In this document: positions 37,272 through 45,032 of the stretch, piece by piece
Position numbering within the stretch: the stretch's first letter is position 1
How the letters are laid out: the number at the start of each line of letters is the position of its first letter
Source: Martinezella lusitana
GTDB taxonomy: Bacteria; Pseudomonadota; Alphaproteobacteria; Rhizobiales; Rhizobiaceae
Direction: 5' to 3'
DNA: 64,000 bases
Assembly (NCBI RefSeq): GCF_014207095.1
Contig: NZ_JACHBG010000020.1
Span: forward strand, 1-64,000
Made by a program: the position numbers and the translations under genes
Notes under the pieces: generated by a model
The model's database searches: none
Seen by the model: only the letters and a program-made list of their open reading frames with translations
Told to the model about the DNA's origin: nothing

Positions 37272-39215
37272 TCAAACCGCTTCAGCCGAGGCCTTTGACT
37301 GGTAGCCGACGTTCCCCATGATGTGGTAGTCACTGAGGTCTGCCTCCTTCGTTAGGTTCCAATAGTCGATAAGGCGCCAAGGGCTGTTTGTTACGATTCG
37401 CCCCCGGGCGTTGCGGAAATAAGTGGACATGCCGGGATGGCTCCAGATCATCTTCTGGTGCATTTCCTGGATCGTCCGGTTGTAGTGTTGATAAACGTCT
37501 TGCCGGCATTCCACCTCGGATAACTTCTTTTCTCCCATCTGGCGCAGAACGCTCAGCACGTAGTCCAGCTGGCTTTCGATCGTGAAGATGAAGTTCCCGC
37601 GATGACCGAGGGCTGTATTGGGGCCGTAGAGCATGAAGAAGTTCGGGAAACCCGGCATGACGCTACCAAGATACGCCTGACAGTCGTCATCGTCCCAAGC
37701 CTCACGTACTGTCACGCCATCGCGTCCGAATATCTGAACTGGAAGCAAGAAGCGTGTGATATCGTAGCCCGAGGCGACGATGAGAACATCTGCCTCATGG
37801 CTGTCGCCATTTATCGCTCGGATCGACTTGCCTTCGACCTGTGCAGCAGCGCTGTCCACCAGACTGACCTGCGGCTTCAGAAGGGTTCTGTACCAGCCAT
37901 TGTCCAGGAGCATTCGCTTGCCGAACGGCGGGTAGGGGGGAATGACCTTCGCCAGTAGCTCGGGCCGCCCGGCGAGCTGTTCTTCGATATATCGTGTACA
38001 CGTCTCGCGGTGGCCGTCGTTCAGCGCATTCACAGAGCGATCGGGATGCGGCCATGCCGGATCCTTCTGCAGGGATTCGTGCACTTGAGTATCAAAAATC
38101 CAACTCAGCCGGAGCCTATAAAGCCATTCGTAATGTGGTACCGCGCGGAGCAAGAACTGCATCGACTCGGGAACCGACATAAGAAATTTTGGAAAGGGTG
38201 CCGCCCATTGGCGCGATCGTTGGAAGATTGTCAGGGCGCTCACCCGATCGGCGATGGCCGGGACAATCTGCATTGCCGATGCTCCGTTTCCGATCACAGC
38301 CACGCGTTTGCCGTCGAGCGTAACCCCGGGATCCCAATTGGAGGTGTGCACCAACGGTCCGTCGAAGTCACGCAGCCCGGGAATGTTTGGCCATTTTGGC
38401 GTGGTAAATCCGCCCACGGCTGAAATGACCACATTGGTTACAAGGGTTTCTTCCCGCCCGTCTGGCAAGCGCAATCGAGAATGCCAAGTCCGGCTTTCCT
38501 CATCATAACGAGAAAACAGGCATTCCGTGCCGTAGCGGATTGAGCTTTCAATACCGAAGTCGCAGGCGACCCGGTTGAGATATTCATCAATTTCCTGCTG
38601 CAACGGGAAGAACTTACTCCAGTCGCCGCTGGCAAACGTGAAGGAGTATAGATGTCCGGGCGTGTCGACCCCGCAGCCAGGATAGCGATGTGAATGCCAG
38701 ACCCCGCCTGTGCGGTCCTGCTTTTCAATCTGGATGTAAGAAACGCCCAGTTGTCGCAGCCGAACTGCGGCCGCGATGCCGGACATGCCGGCTCCGATGA
38801 CAAGTATGCGGAAGTTGTCCGGCAAACACACCGGATCAGGAACCGCGCCTGAATACCTCCGCAGCTTGTGGATCATCATGTCAGCATATTCCGGCGGAAT
38901 AGGCTCAGCTTCTGACATGGAGAGCATGCGGATCAATTCTTCTGCCGATAAGTCTGCCCTTGCGATGGGAACGCCTTGGCGCCAAGCCATGATGGCGCTC
39001 AGTGCTGCATCGCGAATCTCCGCCTGCAATTCGATTGCCAGACCACCGGAGTCGTTGTCGTCCCAGCCGCTCTTGGCAGGAATAAACCGCGGACCTAGCC
39101 AATATTCTCGTCCTGTGAACTGATAAAGCAGGAGCAACAAGGTTGGGATATTGGCCGAAGGGAGTGCTTCGGCGATACGCTGACGAAACTGGTCGATGTC
39201 TTCAAAGTGAGCCAT
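37272..39215 (-). CDS. Flavoprotein monooxygenase, Baeyer-Villiger type (HAPMO-like)
   Basis: This 647-residue protein resembles 4-hydroxyacetophenone monooxygenase-type Baeyer-Villiger enzymes, including their extra N-terminal domain of about 130 residues. FAD site: ILVIGAGMSGIAAAVRLRQL; BVMO fingerprint region FDGPLVHTSNWD; NADPH site: VAVIGNGASAMQIVPAIA. It would insert oxygen next to a carbonyl or oxidise a heteroatom. It is the only gene between the NifA/sigma-54 promoter at 39.66 kb and hupS, and transcription into it could carry on into hup. The substrate is unknown; the P450 and ferredoxin nearby suggest a common oxidative pathway. Confidence 0.88.
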   Translation of the reverse strand: MAHFEDIDQFRQRIAEALPSANIPTLLLLLYQFTGREYWLGPRFIPAKSGWDDNDSGGLAIELQAEIRDAALSAIMAWRQGVPIARADLSAEELIRMLSMSEAEPIPPEYADMMIHKLRRYSGAVPDPVCLPDNFRILVIGAGMSGIAAAVRLRQLGVSYIQIEKQDRTGGVWHSHRYPGCGVDTPGHLYSFTFASGDWSKFFPLQQEIDEYLNRVACDFGIESSIRYGTECLFSRYDEESRTWHSRLRLPDGREETLVTNVVISAVGGFTTPKWPNIPGLRDFDGPLVHTSNWDPGVTLDGKRVAVIGNGASAMQIVPAIADRVSALTIFQRSRQWAAPFPKFLMSVPESMQFLLRAVPHYEWLYRLRLSWIFDTQVHESLQKDPAWPHPDRSVNALNDGHRETCTRYIEEQLAGRPELLAKVIPPYPPFGKRMLLDNGWYRTLLKPQVSLVDSAAAQVEGKSIRAINGDSHEADVLIVASGYDITRFLLPVQIFGRDGVTVREAWDDDDCQAYLGSVMPGFPNFFMLYGPNTALGHRGNFIFTIESQLDYVLSVLRQMGEKKLSEVECRQDVYQHYNRTIQEMHQKMIWSHPGMSTYFRNARGRIVTNSPWRLIDYWNLTKEADLSDYHIMGNVGYQSKASAEAV

Positions 39216-39388
39216 GGATTAGGTTCCTGCGGTTGAAGGATCTGGACCAATCGTCCAAGGCCTCGCGCCTGGATGCGATTGCTGTCCAAGTTCGAGGGTT
39301 CCACGACGGGCGTTTGGGGAGATTCTGCAGCAATTCGGCAAATATCAATTCAAAACGCGCCGGACCGGTCGGCATTGATCGCCGCGAA

Positions 39389-39412
39389 CAAAAAGCCGCC
39401 TATTGAGGCGCC
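39389..39412 (-). terminator. Possible intrinsic terminator
   Basis: On the minus strand a short hairpin with CGCC/GGCG arms around a TCAATA loop is followed after GC by TTTTTG. The stem is short, so strength is uncertain. If real it would end transcripts from the sigma-54 promoter at about 270 bases, before the flavoprotein gene. Confidence 0.35.
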
Positions 39413-39661
39413 GTCAGATTAGAGGTTATGACGACGATGAGGGTTTGCTCGTGCGTTCGTCGCGACCACCCAGGTACAACCTGATGCGTCTGCGTGGCCA
39501 CCGTTCGATATTCCTCGGCGAACATGGCCTGTTCCTTCTTCGGGATCTGGAGCCTTCTGCTCTCGGATGACCGGGCATAGGTCCCGGCAGATAATTTGGC
39601 GCTAACATTTCGACATCTCCATGCGGTACCGTCGGACCGTGACGCGTCTGCAAATGCTTCG
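39413..39661 (-). other. Leader or small decayed gene behind the sigma-54 promoter
   Basis: This is the stretch transcribed first from the sigma-54 promoter. One frame ends QAMFAEEYRTVATQTHQ... with a stop near 39427 and looks like the C-terminal end of a protein, but it has no matching start and I cannot name a family. Other frames are short. It may be a remnant of the gene the promoter once served, or an untranslated RNA. Confidence 0.3.
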
Positions 39662-39678
39662 CAGCAATATGCGTGCCA
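39662..39678 (-). promoter_or_regulatory. Sigma-54 (-24/-12) promoter
   Basis: The minus strand reads TGGCACGCATATTGCTG, a perfect match to the RpoN consensus TGGCACG-N4-TTGCW. Transcription would run leftwards from about 39650 towards the flavoprotein gene and hupS. A NifA-type upstream site lies about 70 bases upstream. Confidence 0.85.
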
Positions 39679-39743
39679 AAGGAAAAAATGTTTTCTTGTT
39701 CAACATAATCGATCAAACCGCCCGGCGTTGCATATCGATCGAT

Positions 39744-39759
39744 TGTCGCATATCGGACA
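39744..39759 (-). promoter_or_regulatory. NifA upstream activator sequence
   Basis: The sequence TGTCGCATATCGGACA has the NifA consensus form TGT-N10-ACA exactly. Its centre is about 100 bases upstream of the predicted start of the sigma-54 promoter, a usual distance, and the A+T-rich DNA between them could take IHF. Confidence 0.75.
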
Positions 39760-40012
39760 AGGCCAAGTGATCTTGACCCGTTAACCGCCTGACGAGCGCG
39801 AGGGACTGCTGCCGACCTCCTCGCCGGGACATCGAGTTCGGGGCCGAGCGTCTCGGCCGCGAATGTTGCCCAATCCGTTATGCCCGATATTCCCTCGCGC
39901 TTTGGCCGAAAGGGCACGACAAATCGTTGCCAGACATGGGTGGAATGGCTGGTTATTGCCAATAGCATGCGAAGGATTGGCTCTTCGCCGGCAGCGGCGG
40001 CAGGACTTGTTC

Positions 40013-40885
40013 TTAGGTCGCCTTTTCCAGCACGTGAATGTCTGAGCCGGCGGCATCTGAAAGCACATCAACCGACACAAGCCCTGCCAGGTTCGCGCAT
40101 TCTCTGAAAAACTCTTCCGAAAAAGAAAATGAGTTCTTCAAATGCAGCCGATCACCATTTTTAAGTTCGATGCTTTTTCCTTTGAGTCGAAACGACAAAT
40201 TTCTATTCACCGTCGCGGTGTGGATCACCTGCATGAAGCTGTCATCACCTCTTATATCCGCCTCATACTCAAACACTCCTGGATCAAAGTTATCGTCGAC
40301 GGGTAATTCTGCCTTCATTCGATAAAATACGTTTAGCTGAAATTCTGGATGCGCTTCGTAGTAGGCTTTTGCGACATTCCACCTCAGATCCGAGCCTATT
40401 GAGATCGCAAGCCAGCACTTCTCAGCGCTGTTCGATATCCTCCTCAACGCCTGGACAACCGCCGCAACCGGAGGAGCCTCACTTATGGAAGCGGCAAGAT
40501 TCCCAAAAGTCCGCCCGAACATGACGACCAATGCCGTTTCCTCATCGGAAAAAAAGCGCCGCCCGGAAAAAATGTCATCTCGTATGAACTCGATCTTCAG
40601 GTCGAACGATGGTGGCGATCGCTCTATATCCGAGAGGAACTCGTTCGAGCGATCAACCAGTACGCAACGTGAGGTTTTTCCGCGCAACTCCGTTGCAAGG
40701 GGAAGGGTCTTCTGCTGAAATGCTCGCACTGTTCCGGGGCCAAAGTCGAGAATTGACACCCCTTTTTGAGATCGCTTGCCCTGAGGCCATCGGACATACT
40801 CTTTTACTCTCTGCTGAAGGTCTCGTGCCAACTTGATCTCGGCGTCGACCATATTGGTTGTCCCGGTATCCAACGCATTGTTCAT
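40013..40885 (-). CDS. SAM-dependent methyltransferase, EgtD-like (histidine-specific family)
   Basis: The core resembles the histidine-specific SAM methyltransferase family of EgtD (ergothioneine synthesis): a motif I-like VSILDFGPGTVRAF, then LVVMFGRTFGNL, LAISIGSDLRWNVAKAYYEA and HPEFQLNVFYRMKAEL, and the C-terminal FSEEFFRECANLAGL. The frame is open to 41122; I place the start at 40885 (MNNALDTGT), giving 290 residues, because upstream residues show no likeness. EgtD has an N-terminal substrate-helix segment that is not evident here, so the acceptor may not be histidine. It reads leftwards and ends just before the NifA site. Confidence 0.7.
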   Translation of the reverse strand: MNNALDTGTTNMVDAEIKLARDLQQRVKEYVRWPQGKRSQKGVSILDFGPGTVRAFQQKTLPLATELRGKTSRCVLVDRSNEFLSDIERSPPSFDLKIEFIRDDIFSGRRFFSDEETALVVMFGRTFGNLAASISEAPPVAAVVQALRRISNSAEKCWLAISIGSDLRWNVAKAYYEAHPEFQLNVFYRMKAELPVDDNFDPGVFEYEADIRGDDSFMQVIHTATVNRNLSFRLKGKSIELKNGDRLHLKNSFSFSEEFFRECANLAGLVSVDVLSDAAGSDIHVLEKAT

Positions 40886-41753
40886 CCTCTGGGTTTCAGC
40901 CCTTGCCCACAACAGCGAGCCGCTCATCGAATTGCCGTCCCGATCACATCCAGTGTGGTGAGCGTATTGTTCTGGACCTAAGTCTGGCGCATATTTTTGT
41001 TGAAACAGCTTCAAACTCGTTTCAAGAAAGCTCACAATTGCTCTCCTCTGTGGGTGGCGATGGATTGGCGACAGGCGAAACTTTTGCGCAAAAAATTCTT
41101 TTGCCCGTCGCATTGAGCGCACGGATCGTGGCGGCGGCTTTCTGTGCCATACGTATGGCGGTGTCTTTGCAGCTACCCACCTTTTTGTGTGGGGCCGACT
41201 GTCGGATTTTCCTCCTCCAGCAAGTCGGCGGCGGTTCAGGCATTATTCAGGCCAAGGCAGAACATCGTTTTAAAACAATGAAGTGCTACTCATGCGCCTT
41301 TGACCGTGTCCGGCATTGTCGGAAGCGCGACACCGTAATGTCGCGTGTTTGCTCGTCGACCTCTACGCCAAGTTGCTTGCGCGAGCGCGATCGCGTTTCA
41401 CCGGTTTTTGTTAGCTCCTCGACACAAGCTTTTTCAGCTTGCTCGGGATCAAATAGCCGAAGAGCAACGGGAAGATCGCTTTTCGGCCGACCAAAGGGAA
41501 CTGGCATGAATTTTGAACTCTCTCTGCGAGGCGATCAGCGCTGCCGGCACCTTGAGTGGCCTCATAATCGGGGGATGTCGGGTCGCGATCGACCGGACAA
41601 CCAGATCGCGACGGTCAATAGCCGGAGTTGCCGAGTATCGCCACTCGCCCTCTTGGCTTTTCGATCGGCAGATGAAGAGCGGCAATGGGACTTCAGCCGT
41701 CAAAGAACATGACGGGCTAATGCAGCCAGCCGCCGTTCAGGAGAAATCAATTC
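40886..41753. other. Intergenic region between divergent genes
   Basis: This region lies between the leftward methyltransferase and the rightward P450. Several frames of 70-280 codons exist on both strands but overlap one another and have no recognised family. It probably holds the two promoters and degraded DNA. I see no nod box or sigma-54 site in it. Confidence 0.35.
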
Positions 41754-42968
41754 GTGGGTGACCCAATTCCAGATCATGTTCCGCGCGAAATGGTGAGCGA
41801 CTTCAGCTTGTTCACGTCACCCGGCATGCAACGCGTCTCCAATGGAGATCCTCATGGAGCCGCCGCTCGTGTTCACGCCGGACCACCAGTGTTTTATTCA
41901 CTCCACAATACGCGTGATGGTCGTGGCACGTGGCTCAGAACCCGGGCCAAAGACCAACGCAAAGTGCTGCAGGACCCTGATACTTTTTCCAGCAATCGCA
42001 GCATTTTCGCCTCTGCGCTCGGTGACGACTGGCCGTTGATCCCACTCGAGCTTGATCCACCGGCCCACGGCATCTTTCGCTCCCTGCTTAACCCCCTGTT
42101 CTCGCCAAAACGAGTGATGGCGCTGGAAGCGTCTATCCGTGCGCAAGCGATCACCATTGTCGAAAAGATCTCCGTGTCGGGTAAAAGCTGCGAGGTGATG
42201 AAAGATTTTGCCATTCCATTCACAGTTGGCGTCTTTCTTCAGTTTTTGGGATTACCGAACGAGCGGCTCGACGTATTTGTCGGCTGGGCGAAGGCCTTGC
42301 TCCACGGAGATAAGGTCCAACGATCGGCAGCCGCTCGGTCTATTCTGGAGTTTATCGATGAACTTGCGGCCTTGCGCCGGAAAGAGCCTGCAGGCGACTT
42401 CATGACCTTCGTCGTGCAGGCACAGATCGATAGCCGCCTGCTGGCCGAAAACGAAGTCCGTGGCATCGGCGTACTATTGTTCGTCGCGGGGCTCGATACG
42501 GTCGCAGCCGCGATCGGCTTTGACTTGGCCCATCTGGCACGCAATCCAAAAGACCAAAATTTGTTGCGCAGTGAACCGGAACGGATCGTGCTCGCAACCG
42601 AAGAATTGTTGCGGGCATATTCGACCGTACAGATGATTCGTGTGGCAACGAAAGATATCGATTTCGAAGGCGCGCCGATTCGCAAAGGGGATTATGTTTG
42701 CTGCGCTACGATGATTGCCAATCGTGATCCGGCGGAGTTCGAGGATCCCAACGTGATTGACCTGGCACGCGAGGACAACTGCCACACCGCGTTCGCCGCA
42801 GGTCCCCATCGTTGTCTTGGTTCGCACCTTGCCCGGCGGGAGATCATCATCGGCTTGGAGGAATGGCTGTCTCATATTCCTCATTTCCGTATCAAAGAAG
42901 GTACGGCCCCCATAACCCATGGCGGCCATGTGTTCGGGATCGAAAATCTGGTCCTGGAATGGTCATAA
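41754..42968 (+). CDS. Cytochrome P450
   Basis: This 404-residue bacterial class I P450 starts at a GTG preceded by CAGGAG. It has the oxygen-binding I-helix VLLFVAGLDTVAAAIG (A/G-G-x-D-T), the ExxR motif in TEELLRAYS, and the haem loop FAAGPHRCLGSHLARRE with the cysteine ligand. The ferredoxin gene 34 bases downstream would supply electrons. The N-terminus (DFSLFTSPGMQRVSNGDPH) is like rhizobial symbiotic-plasmid P450s of the CYP127 type rather than the gibberellin-operon P450s; that subfamily call is tentative. Substrate unknown. Confidence 0.93.
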   Translation: MGDPIPDHVPREMVSDFSLFTSPGMQRVSNGDPHGAAARVHAGPPVFYSLHNTRDGRGTWLRTRAKDQRKVLQDPDTFSSNRSIFASALGDDWPLIPLELDPPAHGIFRSLLNPLFSPKRVMALEASIRAQAITIVEKISVSGKSCEVMKDFAIPFTVGVFLQFLGLPNERLDVFVGWAKALLHGDKVQRSAAARSILEFIDELAALRRKEPAGDFMTFVVQAQIDSRLLAENEVRGIGVLLFVAGLDTVAAAIGFDLAHLARNPKDQNLLRSEPERIVLATEELLRAYSTVQMIRVATKDIDFEGAPIRKGDYVCCATMIANRDPAEFEDPNVIDLAREDNCHTAFAAGPHRCLGSHLARREIIIGLEEWLSHIPHFRIKEGTAPITHGGHVFGIENLVLEWS

Positions 42969-43002
42969 CTCGAGCGCCGCTATGCAGCTTCGGAGGTGCG
43001 GC

Positions 43003-43221
43003 ATGCACATCATCGTCCACACTGCCAAATGCCAGGGACACGCGCGATGCTGGTTCCAAGCGCCGGAGATCTTCAAGTTGGATGAGGATGGTTATATCCT
43101 GCCCGGCAATATCGACGTTGCTGCAGGGAACGAATTTCGCGCATCCCGGGGTGCTCGATCATGCCCCGAACGTGCGCTGGAAATCACCCGCTCATTCGAT
43201 ACAGTTGGAGTCACGGCGTGA
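43003..43221 (+). CDS. Ferredoxin, [3Fe-4S] type (P450 partner)
   Basis: This 72-residue ferredoxin has MHIIVHTAKCQGHARCWFQA, then KLDEDGYI and a final CPERAL: the C-x5-C...C-P pattern of the small ferredoxins that serve bacterial P450s. The ATG at 43003 follows CGGAGGTGCGG. It is almost certainly co-transcribed with the P450. No ferredoxin reductase gene is in the window. Confidence 0.9.
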   Translation: MHIIVHTAKCQGHARCWFQAPEIFKLDEDGYILPGNIDVAAGNEFRASRGARSCPERALEITRSFDTVGVTA

Positions 43222-43738
43222 ACTGAGGCTTTAGACCTGCAAGCGATAAGCAGACGGTTGATCGACGATCCACCCGTGTTTCAAAAGCTGCTACCTGCAA
43301 ACATCATGCGCCGATGTCGCTCAGGTCTGTCTGACATGCGACAATGGCGGACTTGCCGGAGAGCTGCTTTAAGAAAGTTACTGCAAAACAAAGGGTTTTT
43401 CCTGCGGCATGCATATTGCTTCGAGCCATTTGCGAACGCTTCACGATCAAAGTCAACTGAGCGGAAATGTCGAAAATGTCAGCAAAATGCTCTCTGCCGC
43501 CGCCTACCTCCTGCCATCAGATTTCCGGACGTAATGGAGAGATCTGGTCTTGTCACCAAGGAATATTCAGGACGAATTGCTTCTCTTGAAAACGTAACGA
43601 TAGTCCTTGCTTGCTCAGGGATGGGAATGAATCCCTGATCCCAAATCTCATGCATAAAATTCGCTTTCCAGGACGATTGTTGAGCACGCGTTTAGCGCGG
43701 GCGATGAATTTCTCTTTGACCCAAACATCGGAGCTTCA
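43222..43738. other. Intergenic region, no recognisable gene
   Basis: A 126-codon frame on the plus strand (43258-43638) has no recognised features. The region probably holds the porin promoter. Confidence 0.4.
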
Positions 43739-44265
43739 GTGAATATCAGACCCATTCTTCTCGGCGGGATTGCAACACTTTCAGTCGCGCCTTCCGTATG
43801 CGCTATCGATCAAGTCGTCGCCGTCGAGCCGGAACCGGCTGAACTTGTCCGCATCTGCGATGCCTACGGCAAGGGCTATTTCTATATCCCTGGATCTGAA
43901 ACCTGCATGCAAGTCGGGGGTATGGTCCGCACGCAGGCATCGTCATACAATCCTTACGCCCCAGTTGAACCCAGCGGCACCACCTGGCTGACGCGAAGCG
44001 AAATCTATGTCAATGCGGCAACGGAGACTGAATATGGCCTCCTGAAGACGACGACGACTCTACGGTTCGATTATACGGACGATAGTAGCACGATCGGCGC
44101 CGATCTACCTGTGGCGAATATATCGCTTGGTGGTTTCCTCATCGGCCGCGCCGGCTCTCAATATAATGATTGGATCGGCTATGTCGGCAATGTCATCAAT
44201 CCGGATGTAATCGGCAATGGCCCTCTCAAATTGAATCAACTTTCGTATTTTTATGATTGCGGCGT
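43739..44265 (+). pseudogene. Outer-membrane porin (alpha-proteobacterial Porin_2 type), truncated by IS66
   Basis: From a GTG at 43739 the frame encodes a signal peptide (ILLGGIATLSVAPSVCA), then the typical rhizobial porin start: LVRICDAYGKGYFYIPGSET with its pair of cysteines, MVRTQASSYN, LTRSEIYVNAATETEYGLL and ISLGGFLIGRAGSQYNDWIG. At 44266, after about 175 residues of roughly 340-370, the IS66 end GTAAGCGCCG interrupts it. The remainder is not present on the other side of the insertion, so a deletion followed. Confidence 0.85.
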
Positions 44266-44352
44266 AAGCGCCGTCTCCGCCCCATTGAATTGGCTATATT
44301 TTGAGGCTTGCCGGGTGTGCGAGAAGGTTTCCAGGACTATCTGGAGATTTGC

Positions 44353-44796
44353 ATGGCAGATGATGGATTTGTTGGGCGTTACGAAGTTGTCGAGCCGCGC
44401 CGCGGAAACCGGCGTTGGCCGGACGATGTGAAGGCGCGGATCGTGGCGGAAAGCCTTGAGCCTGGCGTTCGTGTTGTTGATGTCGCGCGCCGTCATGACG
44501 TTGTTGCGCACCAGCTTTCCTTGTGGCGCCGGCAAGTGCGCGAGGGCATTCTGGCGTTGCCTTTTGAGACTATGTCGGGCCAGTCGGAGAGCGGCGATGC
44601 CGAGCCTGCATTTGTGCCTTTGGCGATTGCGGCAGAGCCGAGCGAGGCTGTGAGTGTTTTGGCGCCGCCGCTGCCGGCGACGGTTTCGTCGGTCTTGACA
44701 TTGGAGATCGGCCCGGACGTTGTGATGCGGGTTCCCGGCGATGTGCCGGTTGAACGTGTGGCGGCTCTGGTGCGAGCCATGCGAGGGACGGCATGA
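44353..44796 (+). CDS. tnpA: IS66 family accessory protein TnpA
   Basis: This 147-residue protein has the IS66 TnpA HTH (RRWPDDVKARIVAESLEPG and VARRHDVVAHQLSLWRRQ). It starts at MADDGFVGRYEVV; the frame runs upstream to 44308 without likeness. Its stop overlaps the tnpB start by four bases, the usual coupling. Intact, but the rest of the element is broken. Confidence 0.88.
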   Translation: MADDGFVGRYEVVEPRRGNRRWPDDVKARIVAESLEPGVRVVDVARRHDVVAHQLSLWRRQVREGILALPFETMSGQSESGDAEPAFVPLAIAAEPSEAVSVLAPPLPATVSSVLTLEIGPDVVMRVPGDVPVERVAALVRAMRGTA

Positions 44797-44999
44797 TCGT
44801 CGCGGGCCAACGCCTGCCGATCCTGATTGCAACGCGGCCGGTTGACTTCCGCTGTGGGCATCAGGCGCTGGCTCTGATGGTGCAGACCGAATTGAAGCTC
44901 GATCCGCATTCCGGGGTGACGGTGATCTTCCGGTCGAAGCGCGGCGATCGCCTGAAGATCCTGGTGTGGGATGGCACCGGAATGGTGCTAACCTACAAC
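44793..44999 (+). pseudogene. IS66 TnpB, 5' fragment
   Basis: The frame begins MIVAGQRLPILIATRPVDFR, the IS66 TnpB start, and is family-like to WDGTGMVLTYND; the following residues belong to inserted DNA. About 69 of 115 codons remain. The insertion is the first serine-recombinase element. Confidence 0.85.
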
Positions 45000-45032
45000 G
45001 ATCTGCATTCATACTGCATCTCTCTTTCGGAT

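Noticed and set aside
39426..39968. 180-codon minus-strand frame
   Set aside because: It runs straight across the NifA site and sigma-54 promoter and shows no family likeness.
40858..41712. 284-codon plus-strand frame before the P450
   Set aside because: Its first part is antisense to the methyltransferase, the composition is not protein-like, and no domain is recognisable.
42534..42785. TGGCACG sequences inside the P450 gene
   Set aside because: They lack the TTGC -12 half at the right distance and lie within coding sequence.
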